From: Candidatus Omnitrophota bacterium
GTDB taxonomy: Bacteria; Hinthialibacterota; Hinthialibacteria; Hinthialibacterales; JAKPRU01
Length of the DNA stretch: 44,668 bases
Direction: 5' to 3'
NCBI GenBank assembly: GCA_029568995.1
Contig: JAKPYU010000028.1
Coordinates: 1 to 44,668, forward strand
A program made the translations under genes and the position numbers. Below the pieces are notes generated by a model, which saw nothing but the letters and a program-made list of their open reading frames with translations, did no database searches and had not been told where the DNA came from. How positions within the stretch are numbered: position 1 is the first letter of the stretch; each line of letters starts with the position of its first letter. Positions 1 to 8,292 of this stretch are shown here, piece by piece.

Positions 1-623
1 TTGACCATCTGGAGCATGGCGGCTTTTATCTGGTTGAACTGGGCCTCTGAGGTTGCGCCCGTGGCGAAGAGGCTCTTGGCCCTGCGGCATCCTGCCAGAA
101 CATAGTCATAATCCGGGGACGGACTTTCGGTACAGCCCTTCAACTGGACCGCCTTGGTGATCTTCTCGATAATCGGGATCTCTGCGGGAGCAATCGGCAT
201 CGACCATCCGCTGCCCGGTCGTTCCCGATGCTCGATGCCTTGCCGCATTTCATATACGGCGTCATCCAACTGGTCTCCCAGGCTCATCTGGTCCGCGATC
301 ATGATAATCGCGTATAAATCCCGGAAGTGTATCGTGGGACGGAACATGTCCCATTCCCGACATGCCAGGATTTCCTCGATCTGAACCTTGCTGGTGACCT
401 TCTCCAAGATCGCCGGGAGCCGGTTCAGTTCGATGGCATCGGCCATCCCATTCAGGACTTGCTTGACCTTTTCCAGCCGGTCAGCTTCACTCGCCATGTT
501 CGCCACGGTGGTTGCCCGCTTTCTCGTCCGGCGCAGGTCCGCTATCCTGGGATACCGGTACCCCTCGATCTTCGCTTCCAGCGTCTTTGCCAATTCCCGA
601 AATTTGTTGATTCGTTTATCCAT
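1..623 (-). CDS. Hypothetical protein, C-terminus beyond window
   Basis: An open frame starts with ATG at 623 and runs off the left edge, giving at least 207 residues with no stop. A GGAAAGGATGAG stretch lies just upstream and supplies the ribosome binding site. The product is helical and charged in its first 100 residues (MDKRINKFRELAKTLEAK start, then many Arg/Lys/Glu). I recognise no catalytic motif. It is the last gene seen of the leftward small-gene block, 7 bp after the gene ending at 631. Function unknown; the missing C-terminus may hold a recognisable domain. Confidence 0.75.
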   Translation of the reverse strand, partial: MDKRINKFRELAKTLEAKIEGYRYPRIADLRRTRKRATTVANMASEADRLEKVKQVLNGMADAIELNRLPAILEKVTSKVQIEEILACREWDMFRPTIHFRDLYAIIMIADQMSLGDQLDDAVYEMRQGIEHRERPGSGWSMPIAPAEIPIIEKITKAVQLKGCTESPSPDYDYVLAGCRRAKSLFATGATSEAQFNQIKAAMLQMV

Positions 624-630
624 AGTGTTC

Positions 631-1092
631 TCATCCTTTCCACGGCAGGTTATAGAATGCCGCGAGATTTTTGATTCCCATGTGGGAGATTGCTTCCTTG
701 ATTGTGTCGAGACTGGTTATCCCGTCCCGGGTCTTCTGGACCATGTAGCGCAGGAAGTGCATGTTCGTCATCGGCACAACCAGCCACGCATGGTCATCCC
801 GCCAGTCGGTTGCCAGTTCCTCGATGCTCCCGGCGGCATAGAAGATGCCGTGACGGAACTCGCCTTTCCAGAAGTAATCCCCGGCGATCGGGCGTGGAGC
901 ATTCATGACTACCCATTCACCGGACGCCAGTTTTTCCTTCGCCTCTTTCGAGGTTGCCAGGGGACAATCGGTATCTGGGATCCCATACGGGTTCTCCAGG
1001 TCCCCGGTGTTCACGTAAATGAGCCGGTCGGATGCCACGAAATCCGGCGCGATTTCCTTCACCATCTTCAGTACGGTTCTCGTCAGTCTCAT
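631..1092 (-). CDS. Hypothetical protein (153 aa)
   Basis: Start chosen at the ATG at 1092 (MRLTRTVLKMVKEIAPDF), which has GGAG about 9 nt upstream; the longer frame would run deep into the preceding gene. The protein mixes helices and strands, with a Trp-rich middle (EWVVMNAPRP, DYFWKGEF) and no cysteines arranged for metal binding. No family is recognised. It follows the gene ending at 1098 by 5 bp, so the two are probably co-translated. Confidence 0.75.
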   Translation of the reverse strand: MRLTRTVLKMVKEIAPDFVASDRLIYVNTGDLENPYGIPDTDCPLATSKEAKEKLASGEWVVMNAPRPIAGDYFWKGEFRHGIFYAAGSIEELATDWRDDHAWLVVPMTNMHFLRYMVQKTRDGITSLDTIKEAISHMGIKNLAAFYNLPWKG

Positions 1093-1097
1093 CGAAT

Positions 1098-1598
1098 TCA
1101 CTCCATTTCCGCGAATGCCTTCAAAGATAGGTATTTCGACGCGCATTCTTCGCACAACTGACCAATGGACTCCATCTGCAAAACACCCTGAAAATTGCTC
1201 CAGTCGTCCGGCTGGCCCTCTACTACGCGCTTCTGACACCACCCGCAACCAAAAGCATGAAACTGTCCCTCGTTGTGGAGGTCAGCAAGCCGCTCCATGT
1301 CTTCGGGACCGACTTCCGTTTGGTTGTACCACAAAAGGAGATCGTCTTGGGTTTCGTAGTCCAGGTTTTCCCATGCTTCCGGGGATGGCCCGGTCAGGAC
1401 AATCTCGGACCCGTCAACAAATCTTCGATCAGCGTCTGGCTTTCCATGTTCCCATCGCTCCAAGACTTCATTGTTGAAATGCTCGGAGAGAATCTCGTAC
1501 ACACCGGGAATAGTCAGAAGCGTGTGTCGGTGTTCCTCCACGACCTCTCTCAAGATCGTATCGAACGTTTCATTTGTCATAGTGCTGTAATCTACCAT
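1098..1598 (-). CDS. Hypothetical protein with two CxxC pairs
   Basis: 166 residues from the ATG at 1598, with GAGG about 8 nt upstream. The first 110 residues are acidic and mostly helical. The C-terminal third contains FGCGWC and, about 35 residues later, QLCEECA: two CxxC knuckles spaced as in a small zinc ribbon. A structural zinc site is therefore likely. Function unknown. A second in-frame ATG at codon 7 is possible. Confidence 0.75.
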   Translation of the reverse strand: MVDYSTMTNETFDTILREVVEEHRHTLLTIPGVYEILSEHFNNEVLERWEHGKPDADRRFVDGSEIVLTGPSPEAWENLDYETQDDLLLWYNQTEVGPEDMERLADLHNEGQFHAFGCGWCQKRVVEGQPDDWSNFQGVLQMESIGQLCEECASKYLSLKAFAEME

Positions 1599-1626
1599 CG
1601 GTTTTCCTCGCTTTCTCCACGGTTAT

Positions 1627-2163
1627 TTAGAAACGCTTGAGGTTGCGGTACGCTTCGGTTCCTGGGTATCCCCATCGTTTCGCCACATTCTCCAAAGCGA
1701 CCCGAATAAGGCTTGACGTTGGGATCTGTCCTTCTTCCACCGCTCCGGATTCAATCAGCCGCAGTCCCTCACGTTCAAACAGCAACGGGAGATCCTGGGC
1801 CACATTGACAAGCTGCTGAAGAGCGAACTTCTTGCTCCCTGGCTGGTGCGGGTTCTGATCGCTGGCCTCATAGTCAATGGGAGATAATCGGTCCGCCGCT
1901 TGCTCCTTCCCAAGCGTGGTGACATGGAACGTGAAGTCGCCCATTTCACACTTTGCTGTGAACGCATCCGGGCCGAGATGAGGGTCTATGTAGAACATCC
2001 CCTGCCCTTCCTCGATGGATCCGGTTTCCGGATACAGATCTTCCATAATCCGTTCCAGAACCCTCTTCGCCCATCTGTTATGATGAAGGACAGGAATTCT
2101 CATTCCATCCAACATCGTCCGGTGTCGCTGAATACTGGTTCGTACATCACATGCGCTTTTCAT
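1627..2163 (-). CDS. Hypothetical protein, paralogue of the gene at 4818-5081
   Basis: 178 residues from the ATG at 2163 (MKSACDVRTSIQRHR); the longer frame overlaps the upstream gene and was not used. The last about 80 residues resemble the whole protein encoded at 4818-5081: both carry an LRLIES/LRLVEA helix, an acidic turn, then VALEN(V/L)A and end in a (A)Y(R/H)(N/A)L motif. The N-terminal about 95 residues are an addition not present in the short paralogue. Function unknown; the shared domain suggests a duplicated small helical module. Confidence 0.75.
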   Translation of the reverse strand: MKSACDVRTSIQRHRTMLDGMRIPVLHHNRWAKRVLERIMEDLYPETGSIEEGQGMFYIDPHLGPDAFTAKCEMGDFTFHVTTLGKEQAADRLSPIDYEASDQNPHQPGSKKFALQQLVNVAQDLPLLFEREGLRLIESGAVEEGQIPTSSLIRVALENVAKRWGYPGTEAYRNLKRF

Positions 2164-2167
2164 GGTT

Positions 2168-2485
2168 TCAAGGCTCCGTTCTGTCGTGAATTTTGAGTGG
2201 TTGTCCAGTCGGGAATCGCGAATCGTTCGAATACAGAAAATTCCCGCCGAACATCCGCCAGGGTTGATTACCATGCGGTTCGGGCGACACATAAACATTC
2301 TCTTCACCCATCACCATCTCCCGGCGCAAGTACACAGCCGGGCTTTCCTCTGAAGGTCGAAAAAGTTCGGGAACACCTTCCCCGACGAGAATCAGGGTCT
2401 CGTGCTTCGACGATATGCCGTCCAGGGTGCAATCCATTCCATTGGCACACCGATAAACCCAAGCCAACATGCCTTTTGTATTCAT
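2168..2485 (-). CDS. Hypothetical protein (105 aa)
   Basis: Starts at the ATG at 2485 with a GAGG-type site upstream, and stops 5 bp before the next gene. A short beta-rich protein (TLILVGEGVPELFRP, AVYLRREMVMGEENVYV). No motif recognised. Confidence 0.65.
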   Translation of the reverse strand: MNTKGMLAWVYRCANGMDCTLDGISSKHETLILVGEGVPELFRPSEESPAVYLRREMVMGEENVYVSPEPHGNQPWRMFGGNFLYSNDSRFPTGQPLKIHDRTEP

Positions 2486-2506
2486 GGTTTTGTCCTCGCT
2501 TTCTGG

Positions 2507-3112
2507 TTACTTCCGGTCGATCTCTTGCCCGGCCTCTTGCGCCTCGCGGTAGAGGCGGTTTCGGTCCCCGGTCAGGATGGACACCATCCATCCCGGCCAC
2601 GGTTTCGGATTCTCCATATCGAATTCCTGAAGCGCCCGGAATGCCCGGACAAATCGGGTCAGCCGCTCGGATGCTTCTCTCCGGGAGATCCCCAGACGCT
2701 TGCTGATATGGTCAAGATCGTGGCGCATTGCCTTCTCGGCCTCCACCTTGTCGAGCCAGTCATGGGGAACCTTTCGCAGGTGGATCTCCACAACGTCCCT
2801 CCATGCCCGGGCCGCTCTCTTTGCCCGCTCGATCTGGTCCTCCGTAGTCTCATCGCTCACAAACAGGGTCACCAAGCACCCCGCCGCGCTATAGACTTCC
2901 GTGTTGTATTCGAGACCGGCAAAGGTATCCCCGTAGACCATCGACTCTCTACGGTCGAAAAACCGCCGGTCCGCCCTCAATTGCGCTTCCGGGTCATCCT
3001 CCTGGATCTCCGAAAGCCCCATCCATCCGTTGACCAGCACATCTGCCGCACACGCCAGGCCGATAACTTCGACACTGGTCAATCTCTCGTCCCGGTTCTC
3101 CACGTTCTTCAT
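2507..3112 (-). CDS. Hypothetical protein (201 aa)
   Basis: Starts at the ATG at 3112, 3 bp after the upstream stop. The N-terminal half is beta/alpha with a Cys-containing segment (GLACAADVLVNGW). Residues about 130-165 are helical and contain HISKRLGISRREASERL, which reads like a helix-turn-helix, but I cannot assign a DNA-binding family. Function unknown. Confidence 0.75.
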   Translation of the reverse strand: MKNVENRDERLTSVEVIGLACAADVLVNGWMGLSEIQEDDPEAQLRADRRFFDRRESMVYGDTFAGLEYNTEVYSAAGCLVTLFVSDETTEDQIERAKRAARAWRDVVEIHLRKVPHDWLDKVEAEKAMRHDLDHISKRLGISRREASERLTRFVRAFRALQEFDMENPKPWPGWMVSILTGDRNRLYREAQEAGQEIDRK

Positions 3113-3114
3113 GG

Positions 3115-3744
3115 TTATCTACCTCCAAACCTTCTGATGCCTTCCATAACTTCCTGGCGGGTATCCCGCCTTCTCGATTCTTCAATGATCCGCTCCGCCT
3201 CGATTTCCGCCTGGTCCCGTTCAAACTCTTCATCGAACCGATCTTCGGCTTCCTCCAACTCATCCAAAGAGCGCATGAGAAGCTCGGCCACCTGCTCCCT
3301 GGCAATCGGCAACCCGTACCGCCAACTCCAATTCCCGGTACGTGCGTCATAGTTCACGGCCTCACCATCCAGGTCCCGAAACGATTTCGTAATCTCCATC
3401 GGGAGCCGAATGAACACGCCCCATCCATCCGGTCCCGGCTCATGCTCGATCACATAGACCATTTCCCTGCACATGGTTCGCATTCTTTTGTACTGGTCAA
3501 ATATCACCACGTTCTCGATGCGAGCCATCCCCCGCACCCGAATTGGGTAGATACCCATCGGATGCCGTAGAACTAACTGCGCCCCCGGCTCCGAAAGCGC
3601 GGACTCAATGCCCCACATCTCTCGGTCTGGGATGAAAGAGATATCATCCGTCCCTGTTGACGCATTCCCGAAAGACACCTGCACGACCGGCTTTCCGTTT
3701 TCCCACACAAACATCGGTAAGTGCCCCATGATGGTTCTATCCAT
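3115..3744 (-). CDS. Hypothetical protein (209 aa)
   Basis: Start chosen at the ATG at 3744 (MDRTIMGHLPMFVWENG), with GGAGG 8 nt upstream inside the end of the preceding gene. The N-terminal two thirds looks beta-rich (GIYPIRVRGMARIENVVIF, YVIEHEPG). The last 60 residues are a charged helix rich in Glu/Arg, probably coiled coil. No family recognised. Confidence 0.75.
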   Translation of the reverse strand: MDRTIMGHLPMFVWENGKPVVQVSFGNASTGTDDISFIPDREMWGIESALSEPGAQLVLRHPMGIYPIRVRGMARIENVVIFDQYKRMRTMCREMVYVIEHEPGPDGWGVFIRLPMEITKSFRDLDGEAVNYDARTGNWSWRYGLPIAREQVAELLMRSLDELEEAEDRFDEEFERDQAEIEAERIIEESRRRDTRQEVMEGIRRFGGR

Positions 3745-3748
3745 GGCC

Positions 3749-4372
3749 TTATACCTCCACGCTTTCTTCGGCTTCGGTCCGCTGAACATGCAACTCGAAG
3801 TCAAGTCCGTAATGCAGGAAATACTGACAGCATTCCCGCGCCTCCCACCATTGGTCGCTCGTTCCATCTGACTCCACGAGAAAGTCCGAACCGAAATGGT
3901 GCTTGAAAATTATCAAGCAACACTGCACATTCAGGTCGTAGGGCAAAAACCCCGTCTTGCACCAACATCCAAACAACCCGTTTTCCTCCGCCTTGGCATT
4001 CGGGTAGTCATCACGGATGTTTCGCAATATGCCGAAGGTCTCACAACTCCCATTGCCCTTCAGATCGACAGCCCGCTTGATGAGCAGAGGTCCCGCGCAC
4101 CCTTCCCCCGATACCACATTTTCCCCCGCCAGTCCCACACCTTCCGCACGGTCATCCGGCCAGGTAATCCCTGCGCAATGGGCAAAGGAACCGCTATTAA
4201 CGCTCCCGTTGAACCACACACAATCTTCCGAAAATTCCGGTTCCCCTTCTCCACATCCGTCACCGAGAGGGATGGGAAGAACGTCACACAGCTTCTTGCA
4301 ATCAGCGACCGCCAATTTGAACTTGTCGGCCTCCATTATTTCCGGTCGGTACCAGTAGTGCGTATATCCCAT
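3749..4372 (-). CDS. Phage hypothetical protein of the MGYTHYW type
   Basis: 207 residues from the ATG at 4372, with GGAGG upstream. The opening MGYTHYWYRP is a conserved start that I recall from uncharacterised phage and plasmid proteins of about 200 residues. The rest is aromatic and Cys-rich (CGEGEPEFSEDCVWFNG, GCWCKTG, RECCQYF). The conserved C-terminal half includes a long segment about fatty or bulky side chains (YDLNVQCCLIIFKHHFG). No enzymatic role is known to me. Confidence 0.8.
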   Translation of the reverse strand: MGYTHYWYRPEIMEADKFKLAVADCKKLCDVLPIPLGDGCGEGEPEFSEDCVWFNGSVNSGSFAHCAGITWPDDRAEGVGLAGENVVSGEGCAGPLLIKRAVDLKGNGSCETFGILRNIRDDYPNAKAEENGLFGCWCKTGFLPYDLNVQCCLIIFKHHFGSDFLVESDGTSDQWWEARECCQYFLHYGLDFELHVQRTEAEESVEV

Positions 4373-4376
4373 GGTC

Positions 4377-4604
4377 TTAAGCCTCCAATTCCAGATATTC
4401 AGATGCGTCCACAAATCCGTTGAACCATCCCGATTGCACATCGGTTAATGGTGCCGGGGCCATAATCTCGCAGATTCCGGTATTGCCACCGTATTCCCTG
4501 ATCTCAATATCAAGGCCCATCTGGTTCTTGGCGTGAGCCTTGAATTCCTCCAGGAATCCATTCCGGTAGTTCCATTTGTTGAATCCGATTCCGGTTCCGA
4601 TCAT
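4377..4604 (-). CDS. Small hypothetical protein (75 aa)
   Basis: Starts at the ATG at 4604 with a perfect AAGGAGG about 9 nt upstream. Ends 5 bp before the next gene. The sequence has alternating Gly/aromatic residues and an acidic end; no motif recognised. Confidence 0.7.
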   Translation of the reverse strand: MIGTGIGFNKWNYRNGFLEEFKAHAKNQMGLDIEIREYGGNTGICEIMAPAPLTDVQSGWFNGFVDASEYLELEA

Positions 4605-4619
4605 CTCGCTGTGCCTCCT

Positions 4620-4802
4620 TTACATTCCGGGTGTAATAATCCACACCGACTCACTGGTCCCTGTCGGGTCCTCGTGACGCCTGTCGAATTCCTCTGATAT
4701 CGGAGGGAAAGCCGTCAGATCCGCCGCAATCAGCCCGATCAACCGTCCGATATGGCCTACGTCTTCAACCCGTATCTCTAATTCGGCTCGTATCACAACC
4801 AT
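4620..4802 (-). CDS. Small hypothetical protein (60 aa)
   Basis: Starts at the ATG at 4802 with GGAGG upstream. The first 30 residues predict as beta-strand then helix (MVVIRAELEIRVEDVGHIG). No motif recognised. Confidence 0.65.
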   Translation of the reverse strand: MVVIRAELEIRVEDVGHIGRLIGLIAADLTAFPPISEEFDRRHEDPTGTSESVWIITPGM

Positions 4803-4817
4803 GGTTCCGTACCTCCA

Positions 4818-5081
4818 TCAGATTTCCCGAAGCGCATGGTACGCATCGGTCATTCTCGTTTCGTCGGTTCCGACCCTGGCGGCCAGGTTCTCCAGCGCCA
4901 CCACGATCACCGCATCTGCCGGGATCTTCCCGTCCTCAATGACATCGGCCTCGACCAGCCGAAGGGCTTCGCGGGCAAACTCCCCCGGTAATGAGTGCGC
5001 ATCGGACCTTCCGAAGGTGTAGTTTGCGACTTCCTGGAGCACGTGTTGCCTGGTTCCTTTCGGATACTGATTGTCTGTCAT
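4818..5081 (-). CDS. Small helical protein, paralogue of the 1627-2163 C-terminus
   Basis: 87 residues from the ATG at 5081, which overlaps the stop of the preceding gene (ATGA) and has GGAGG upstream. From residue about 10 it aligns with the C-terminal 80 residues of the gene at 1627-2163 (LQEVANYTF / LQQLVNVAQ, ALRLVEADVIEDGKIP / GLRLIESGAVEEGQIP, VALENLAARVG / VALENVAKRWG). It is the free-standing form of that module. Function unknown. Confidence 0.75.
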   Translation of the reverse strand: MTDNQYPKGTRQHVLQEVANYTFGRSDAHSLPGEFAREALRLVEADVIEDGKIPADAVIVVALENLAARVGTDETRMTDAYHALREI

Positions 5082-5521
5082 GATGCTGTACCTCCACACG
5101 CCGCGTTATTGTCGGCAAGATTTTTCTCGGTCCTGGTTCCTTTAAGGAACCCCTGCTGCTTCAGGTTGATAAGCCACCGGCGCAGAAAGGAACTCTGCCC
5201 ATTCTGCGCTTGAACATTCACGAAACCGGGTTTCGGTTTCGTGTACTCCATGACGCCCACAAAGTCATTCCGATAGGACTCCGGTACAGCCACCCGCATC
5301 TCATGAATCAGGTGAACCGTCATCTCGGGATCCGCCATGAGTTCATCGTTCTGCTCCGAGTAATGGGCCAGCGCAATCCGGTCATCTGGCAGACCGTGAA
5401 TGCTCAGCCGCATATACGGCGGGTTCTCGATTCTCAGATACCAGGTCCCGGACCCATCCCGGAACAACTTCGGCCCGATCAATCTCTCCAGCCGGTCATA
5501 GTTCATTTCCAGGGTTCTCAT
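5078..5521 (-). CDS. Hypothetical protein (147 aa)
   Basis: Start chosen at the ATG at 5521 (MRTLEMNYDRLERL), which has GGAGG upstream and overlaps the preceding stop by 4 nt. The longer frame to 5761 overlaps two genes and was discarded. Contains WYLRIENPPYMRLSIHGL, likely a beta-hairpin, and a basic C-terminus. No family recognised. Confidence 0.75.
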   Translation of the reverse strand: MRTLEMNYDRLERLIGPKLFRDGSGTWYLRIENPPYMRLSIHGLPDDRIALAHYSEQNDELMADPEMTVHLIHEMRVAVPESYRNDFVGVMEYTKPKPGFVNVQAQNGQSSFLRRWLINLKQQGFLKGTRTEKNLADNNAACGGTAS

Positions 5522-5703
5522 TTCACGTCCTCCGATAGTGCTTTTTCCATCCCGTCCAACTCGCCGACGAAATAGGACCGCAGGATTTTCCATCCCATTT
5601 CCTCGCAGTCCCGAATCGCCCGTTCGACCATGTGCCGGTTCATCGCCTTGCCCCTCCGAAGACCATTCGCATATCCGTCCTGATAGGCTTGATCTAAGTT
5701 CAT
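5518..5703 (-). CDS. Small hypothetical protein (61 aa)
   Basis: Overlaps both neighbours by 4 nt, which supports co-translation with them. Helical and charged, opening with MNLDQAYQDGYANGLRRGKA, a pattern common in short phage proteins of unknown role. Confidence 0.7.
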   Translation of the reverse strand: MNLDQAYQDGYANGLRRGKAMNRHMVERAIRDCEEMGWKILRSYFVGELDGMEKALSEDVK

Positions 5704-6314
5704 TTGACTTCCTCCCGGTCCTGCACACCTTCAAGATGCGCAGACCTGCGCTTGCCGTCACTCGCCTTTTTCATGGTTTTTACCAGTCTCAATAGCGCCT
5801 TGTGGACCGGTTTATCCAGACCCTCACAGGTAACGATCTGGTTCACCAACTCGATGATCGCGTCCTGAATGTCGCTGGCTTCCTGCTCGCTCAACACGCC
5901 GAGCAGGTTCATGTGCCACTGTTCCTCATCGGTATCCACCCGCGAGACATAACAATTGATCTCGAACGGGTACTCTTCGAGCAACTCATCCAGGTGCGGT
6001 TCGGGATCCGGCTCCGGTTCGGGAAGCGGGGGACCCGATGGCGTACCCAGGATGGCCGCCACCGCCGCCGCGACTTCTTCCTGGGCAATCGCTTTATTCA
6101 AGAAAGCGTCCTGTCTCTGCGCATCCGCCACTTCTTTCTGAGCCTCTTCTTTCGTGAACGGTCCGTTGATCTTGTCGTACTGCGCGTCCGGATTGAGGAC
6201 ATACCAGATCTCATCCCCGTCCTCGTCCTCTGGCATACTGATATCCTCGTCTTGATAAATCGGGTCCTCATTGATTCGATCAACCACTTCCTCATAACTG
6301 ACTATTTCGTACAT
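5700..6314 (-). CDS. Acidic hypothetical protein with Pro/Glu linker
   Basis: The start is set at the ATG at 6314 because AAGGAG lies 7 nt upstream of it; the ATG two codons earlier (6320) directly abuts that site. The 204-residue product has a very acidic N-terminus (DEDISMPEDEDGDEI), an Ala-rich helix, a Pro/Glu linker at about residue 95-110 (PLPEPEPDPEPH), and a helical C-terminal domain ending in a basic tail. No family recognised. Confidence 0.75.
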   Translation of the reverse strand: MYEIVSYEEVVDRINEDPIYQDEDISMPEDEDGDEIWYVLNPDAQYDKINGPFTKEEAQKEVADAQRQDAFLNKAIAQEEVAAAVAAILGTPSGPPLPEPEPDPEPHLDELLEEYPFEINCYVSRVDTDEEQWHMNLLGVLSEQEASDIQDAIIELVNQIVTCEGLDKPVHKALLRLVKTMKKASDGKRRSAHLEGVQDREEVK

Positions 6315-6332
6315 GGTCATTCTCCTTTTTGC

Positions 6333-6563
6333 TTATGCGGTAACCACCACGGCCCATCCGGGTCCGCTGTAATCGTCAACAATCTTCGCCTCTTGCAGAT
6401 GCGGGAACATTCGGTCCATCACGTCCCGCGCCACGTCTCCAGAAACTTCCTCACGGTCCGGGTAGGCATTCACCCGGTACACATGGCCCGCAGAATATCC
6501 GCCGAACAACACACCATCCTGCCGCAGGTAACGCTTCTTGACTTTCGGTCCGGTTCTTTTCAT
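6333..6563 (-). CDS. Small hypothetical protein (76 aa)
   Basis: Start chosen at the ATG at 6563 (MKRTGPKVKKRYL), with GGAG 9 nt upstream; starting at 6596 would overlap the preceding gene. Basic N-terminus, then a beta-rich region. Function unknown. Confidence 0.65.
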   Translation of the reverse strand: MKRTGPKVKKRYLRQDGVLFGGYSAGHVYRVNAYPDREEVSGDVARDVMDRMFPHLQEAKIVDDYSGPGWAVVVTA

Positions 6564-6577
6564 CGCCGTTGCTCCGT

Positions 6578-6988
6578 TCAGGCACACTTCCGCCACAAGG
6601 TTTTCCGATACGCCTCAATCGCCTCCCACATGAGGCCCGGGACATACTCGTTCTCAAAGGGAGATTCCGGATTCTGGTATCCGGTACACATTCCAACCGC
6701 CCCACCAATCTCCCACTTGCCTTCCGGGTGTAGCCGGTACTCGGTAAACACTACCCAACATCCGAGCTGGTCAATGATCTCAATGATCTCTTTCCGCTCC
6801 TTCTCGGTATCCGGCTTCCCATACACATCAAAATAATTTTCCTCTTCCGGTTCGACCCGAATCCGTACCAGTAACTCATCCTCCAGGTCATCAAACTCCG
6901 CCACCGTCCTCGCTGCCCATAGCGCGTCTTTTGCTCTCCATCCGACGCATCGAAAATCCCGGTACAGTGATTTCGTCCACGTTTCCAT
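6578..6988 (-). CDS. Hypothetical protein (136 aa)
   Basis: Starts at the ATG at 6988, with a GAAAGGG stretch upstream. Helical N-terminus (WRAKDALWAARTVAEFDDL), acidic middle, and an aromatic C-terminal half. No motif recognised. Confidence 0.7.
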   Translation of the reverse strand: METWTKSLYRDFRCVGWRAKDALWAARTVAEFDDLEDELLVRIRVEPEEENYFDVYGKPDTEKERKEIIEIIDQLGCWVVFTEYRLHPEGKWEIGGAVGMCTGYQNPESPFENEYVPGLMWEAIEAYRKTLWRKCA

Positions 6989-7018
6989 AGTCTTGCCCTT
7001 TCTTCCGGTTCGACCGGC

Positions 7019-7414
7019 TCATTCTTTCACCCATCGGTTTTCCTTGTATGACCACCAGCAACCGCTCACTCCACCAAGCAATCCTTCGCAGCACTTTTCG
7101 GTCTCCCCCATCCGCCAGAAGGTAAACTGCCCAAATACTCTCGTTTCCGGTCTCCCATAACACGCCTCAAACTCCGTCATCGGCCCCGAATAGATAGCAC
7201 CCGCTAATCGCTCGTATTTCCCCTCCGGTTGTCCATCCGGCCATTCCATGACGTACCACGCGGCTTCCTGATTCCGAGGGGACAACAGGTTCGGCACCAC
7301 TTCCTGTACCGTCCGACTTGCCCCAAACTTTTTCCAACTCTCGTACCGAACCTCTTCCTGGAGGTCCTCCCAATGAATTGCCACCGGTCGAATAATTTCC
7401 ACCTGTATGTTCAT
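7019..7414 (-). CDS. Hypothetical protein (131 aa)
   Basis: Starts at the ATG at 7414 with AAGGAGACC upstream. Trp-rich (seven or more Trp), beta-rich, with a C-terminal CC...CWW segment. No family recognised. It ends 30 bp before the next gene. Confidence 0.7.
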   Translation of the reverse strand: MNIQVEIIRPVAIHWEDLQEEVRYESWKKFGASRTVQEVVPNLLSPRNQEAAWYVMEWPDGQPEGKYERLAGAIYSGPMTEFEACYGRPETRVFGQFTFWRMGETEKCCEGLLGGVSGCWWSYKENRWVKE

Positions 7415-7446
7415 CGCGGTCTCCTTATCGGTTTAGATCTTTCTAT

Positions 7447-7932
7447 TCAATCAATTTCCCAACGACCTCGGTTTCGGTCATCAGGAGAAAGCTGCTCGAC
7501 ATATTCGGTTGCCCGAAAATATCCACTTTCTGTCCTGGGAAACCTAGCAACGGGTTTCCCATTCAAGAGAACAAGCCACCCGGTTGCCCGGCCTAGGTAT
7601 GAATTCACCAAGGCTTCCAGGTCATACACATGCACGGACAATTCTTCCCCGTGCTCCGTCACGAAACGCATTTGGTCGGGCGTGTAATCCTCGAAATACT
7701 CCGGATCAACATCGCCGGGTTTCACCGACAGGAATCCCAACAGGTTTGCGATGGATTCCTTGGAATGCGGTCCATGCAGAGGGGACGGCGAATAATCACT
7801 TCCCTGGAAAATCGGGGTTCCCTTGTACCGCAACTCATAGCCGTAATACTTGCGGTTTCCCGAATACCCCTCTGGTTCCTCACTCATCAGCAGCGCGAAA
7901 TCACCTTCGGTCCAGACAGTTTTGAGGTTCAT
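7447..7932 (-). CDS. Hypothetical protein (161 aa)
   Basis: Start chosen at the ATG at 7932 (MNLKTVWTEGDFALLM) with GGAGG upstream and a 4-nt overlap with the preceding stop. Residues 1-60 look like a beta-sandwich with aromatic strands (RKYYGYELRYKGTPIF); residues 115-150 form a second compact unit (GWLVLLNGKPVARF). No known family. Confidence 0.75.
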   Translation of the reverse strand: MNLKTVWTEGDFALLMSEEPEGYSGNRKYYGYELRYKGTPIFQGSDYSPSPLHGPHSKESIANLLGFLSVKPGDVDPEYFEDYTPDQMRFVTEHGEELSVHVYDLEALVNSYLGRATGWLVLLNGKPVARFPRTESGYFRATEYVEQLSPDDRNRGRWEID

Positions 7933-8252
7933 AATGAGTTCCTCCGAGGTACTGGATAATCCGGCCATGTCACGGTAGGCATTCCTTTTCCGGTCCCGAG
8001 CGCCCATGCGCGAATCACAGATCCAATGAGAATCCGCTCTGAACTGGTCAGCCCACGTTTCTTTTTGAGCTTTCGTTTTCCGTCGTACCGGCCACAGCAA
8101 GTCAGCGTGAAGGACATGGTGGTCGTGTCGAACATTCGCTCCGGTAGATATCCGTAAGCGAATCCGGTCGTGTCCTCGATTGCCTGTCTCAATCGCGCAA
8201 AGTCCATTCCATCCATCGGTAAATCAACTCTAGGATTCGGGTACAACAACAT
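7929..8252 (-). CDS. Small protein, paralogue of the gene at 9489-9803
   Basis: 107 residues from the ATG at 8252, with AGGAG upstream. The core aligns with the 9489-9803 product: TTGFAYG / LTGFAFG, LTCCGRYDGKRKLKKKRGL / MTLCGKYQGRRMVEKRRL, then VIRAWALGTG / IIRTWAMTSG. The shared C-G-(R/K)-Y and W-A positions mark a small, probably structural family. Function unknown; the two copies lie on either side of ardC. Confidence 0.75.
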   Translation of the reverse strand: MLLYPNPRVDLPMDGMDFARLRQAIEDTTGFAYGYLPERMFDTTTMSFTLTCCGRYDGKRKLKKKRGLTSSERILIGSVIRAWALGTGKGMPTVTWPDYPVPRRNSL

Positions 8253-8292
8253 GGTCTTATTCTCCTGTATGGTAGATTCTGATCCTCTGGTC

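Noticed and set aside
5802-6836. A 344-codon plus-strand open frame
   Set aside because: Lies opposite three well-supported small genes and has no recognised motif or ribosome binding site fitting the neighbours.
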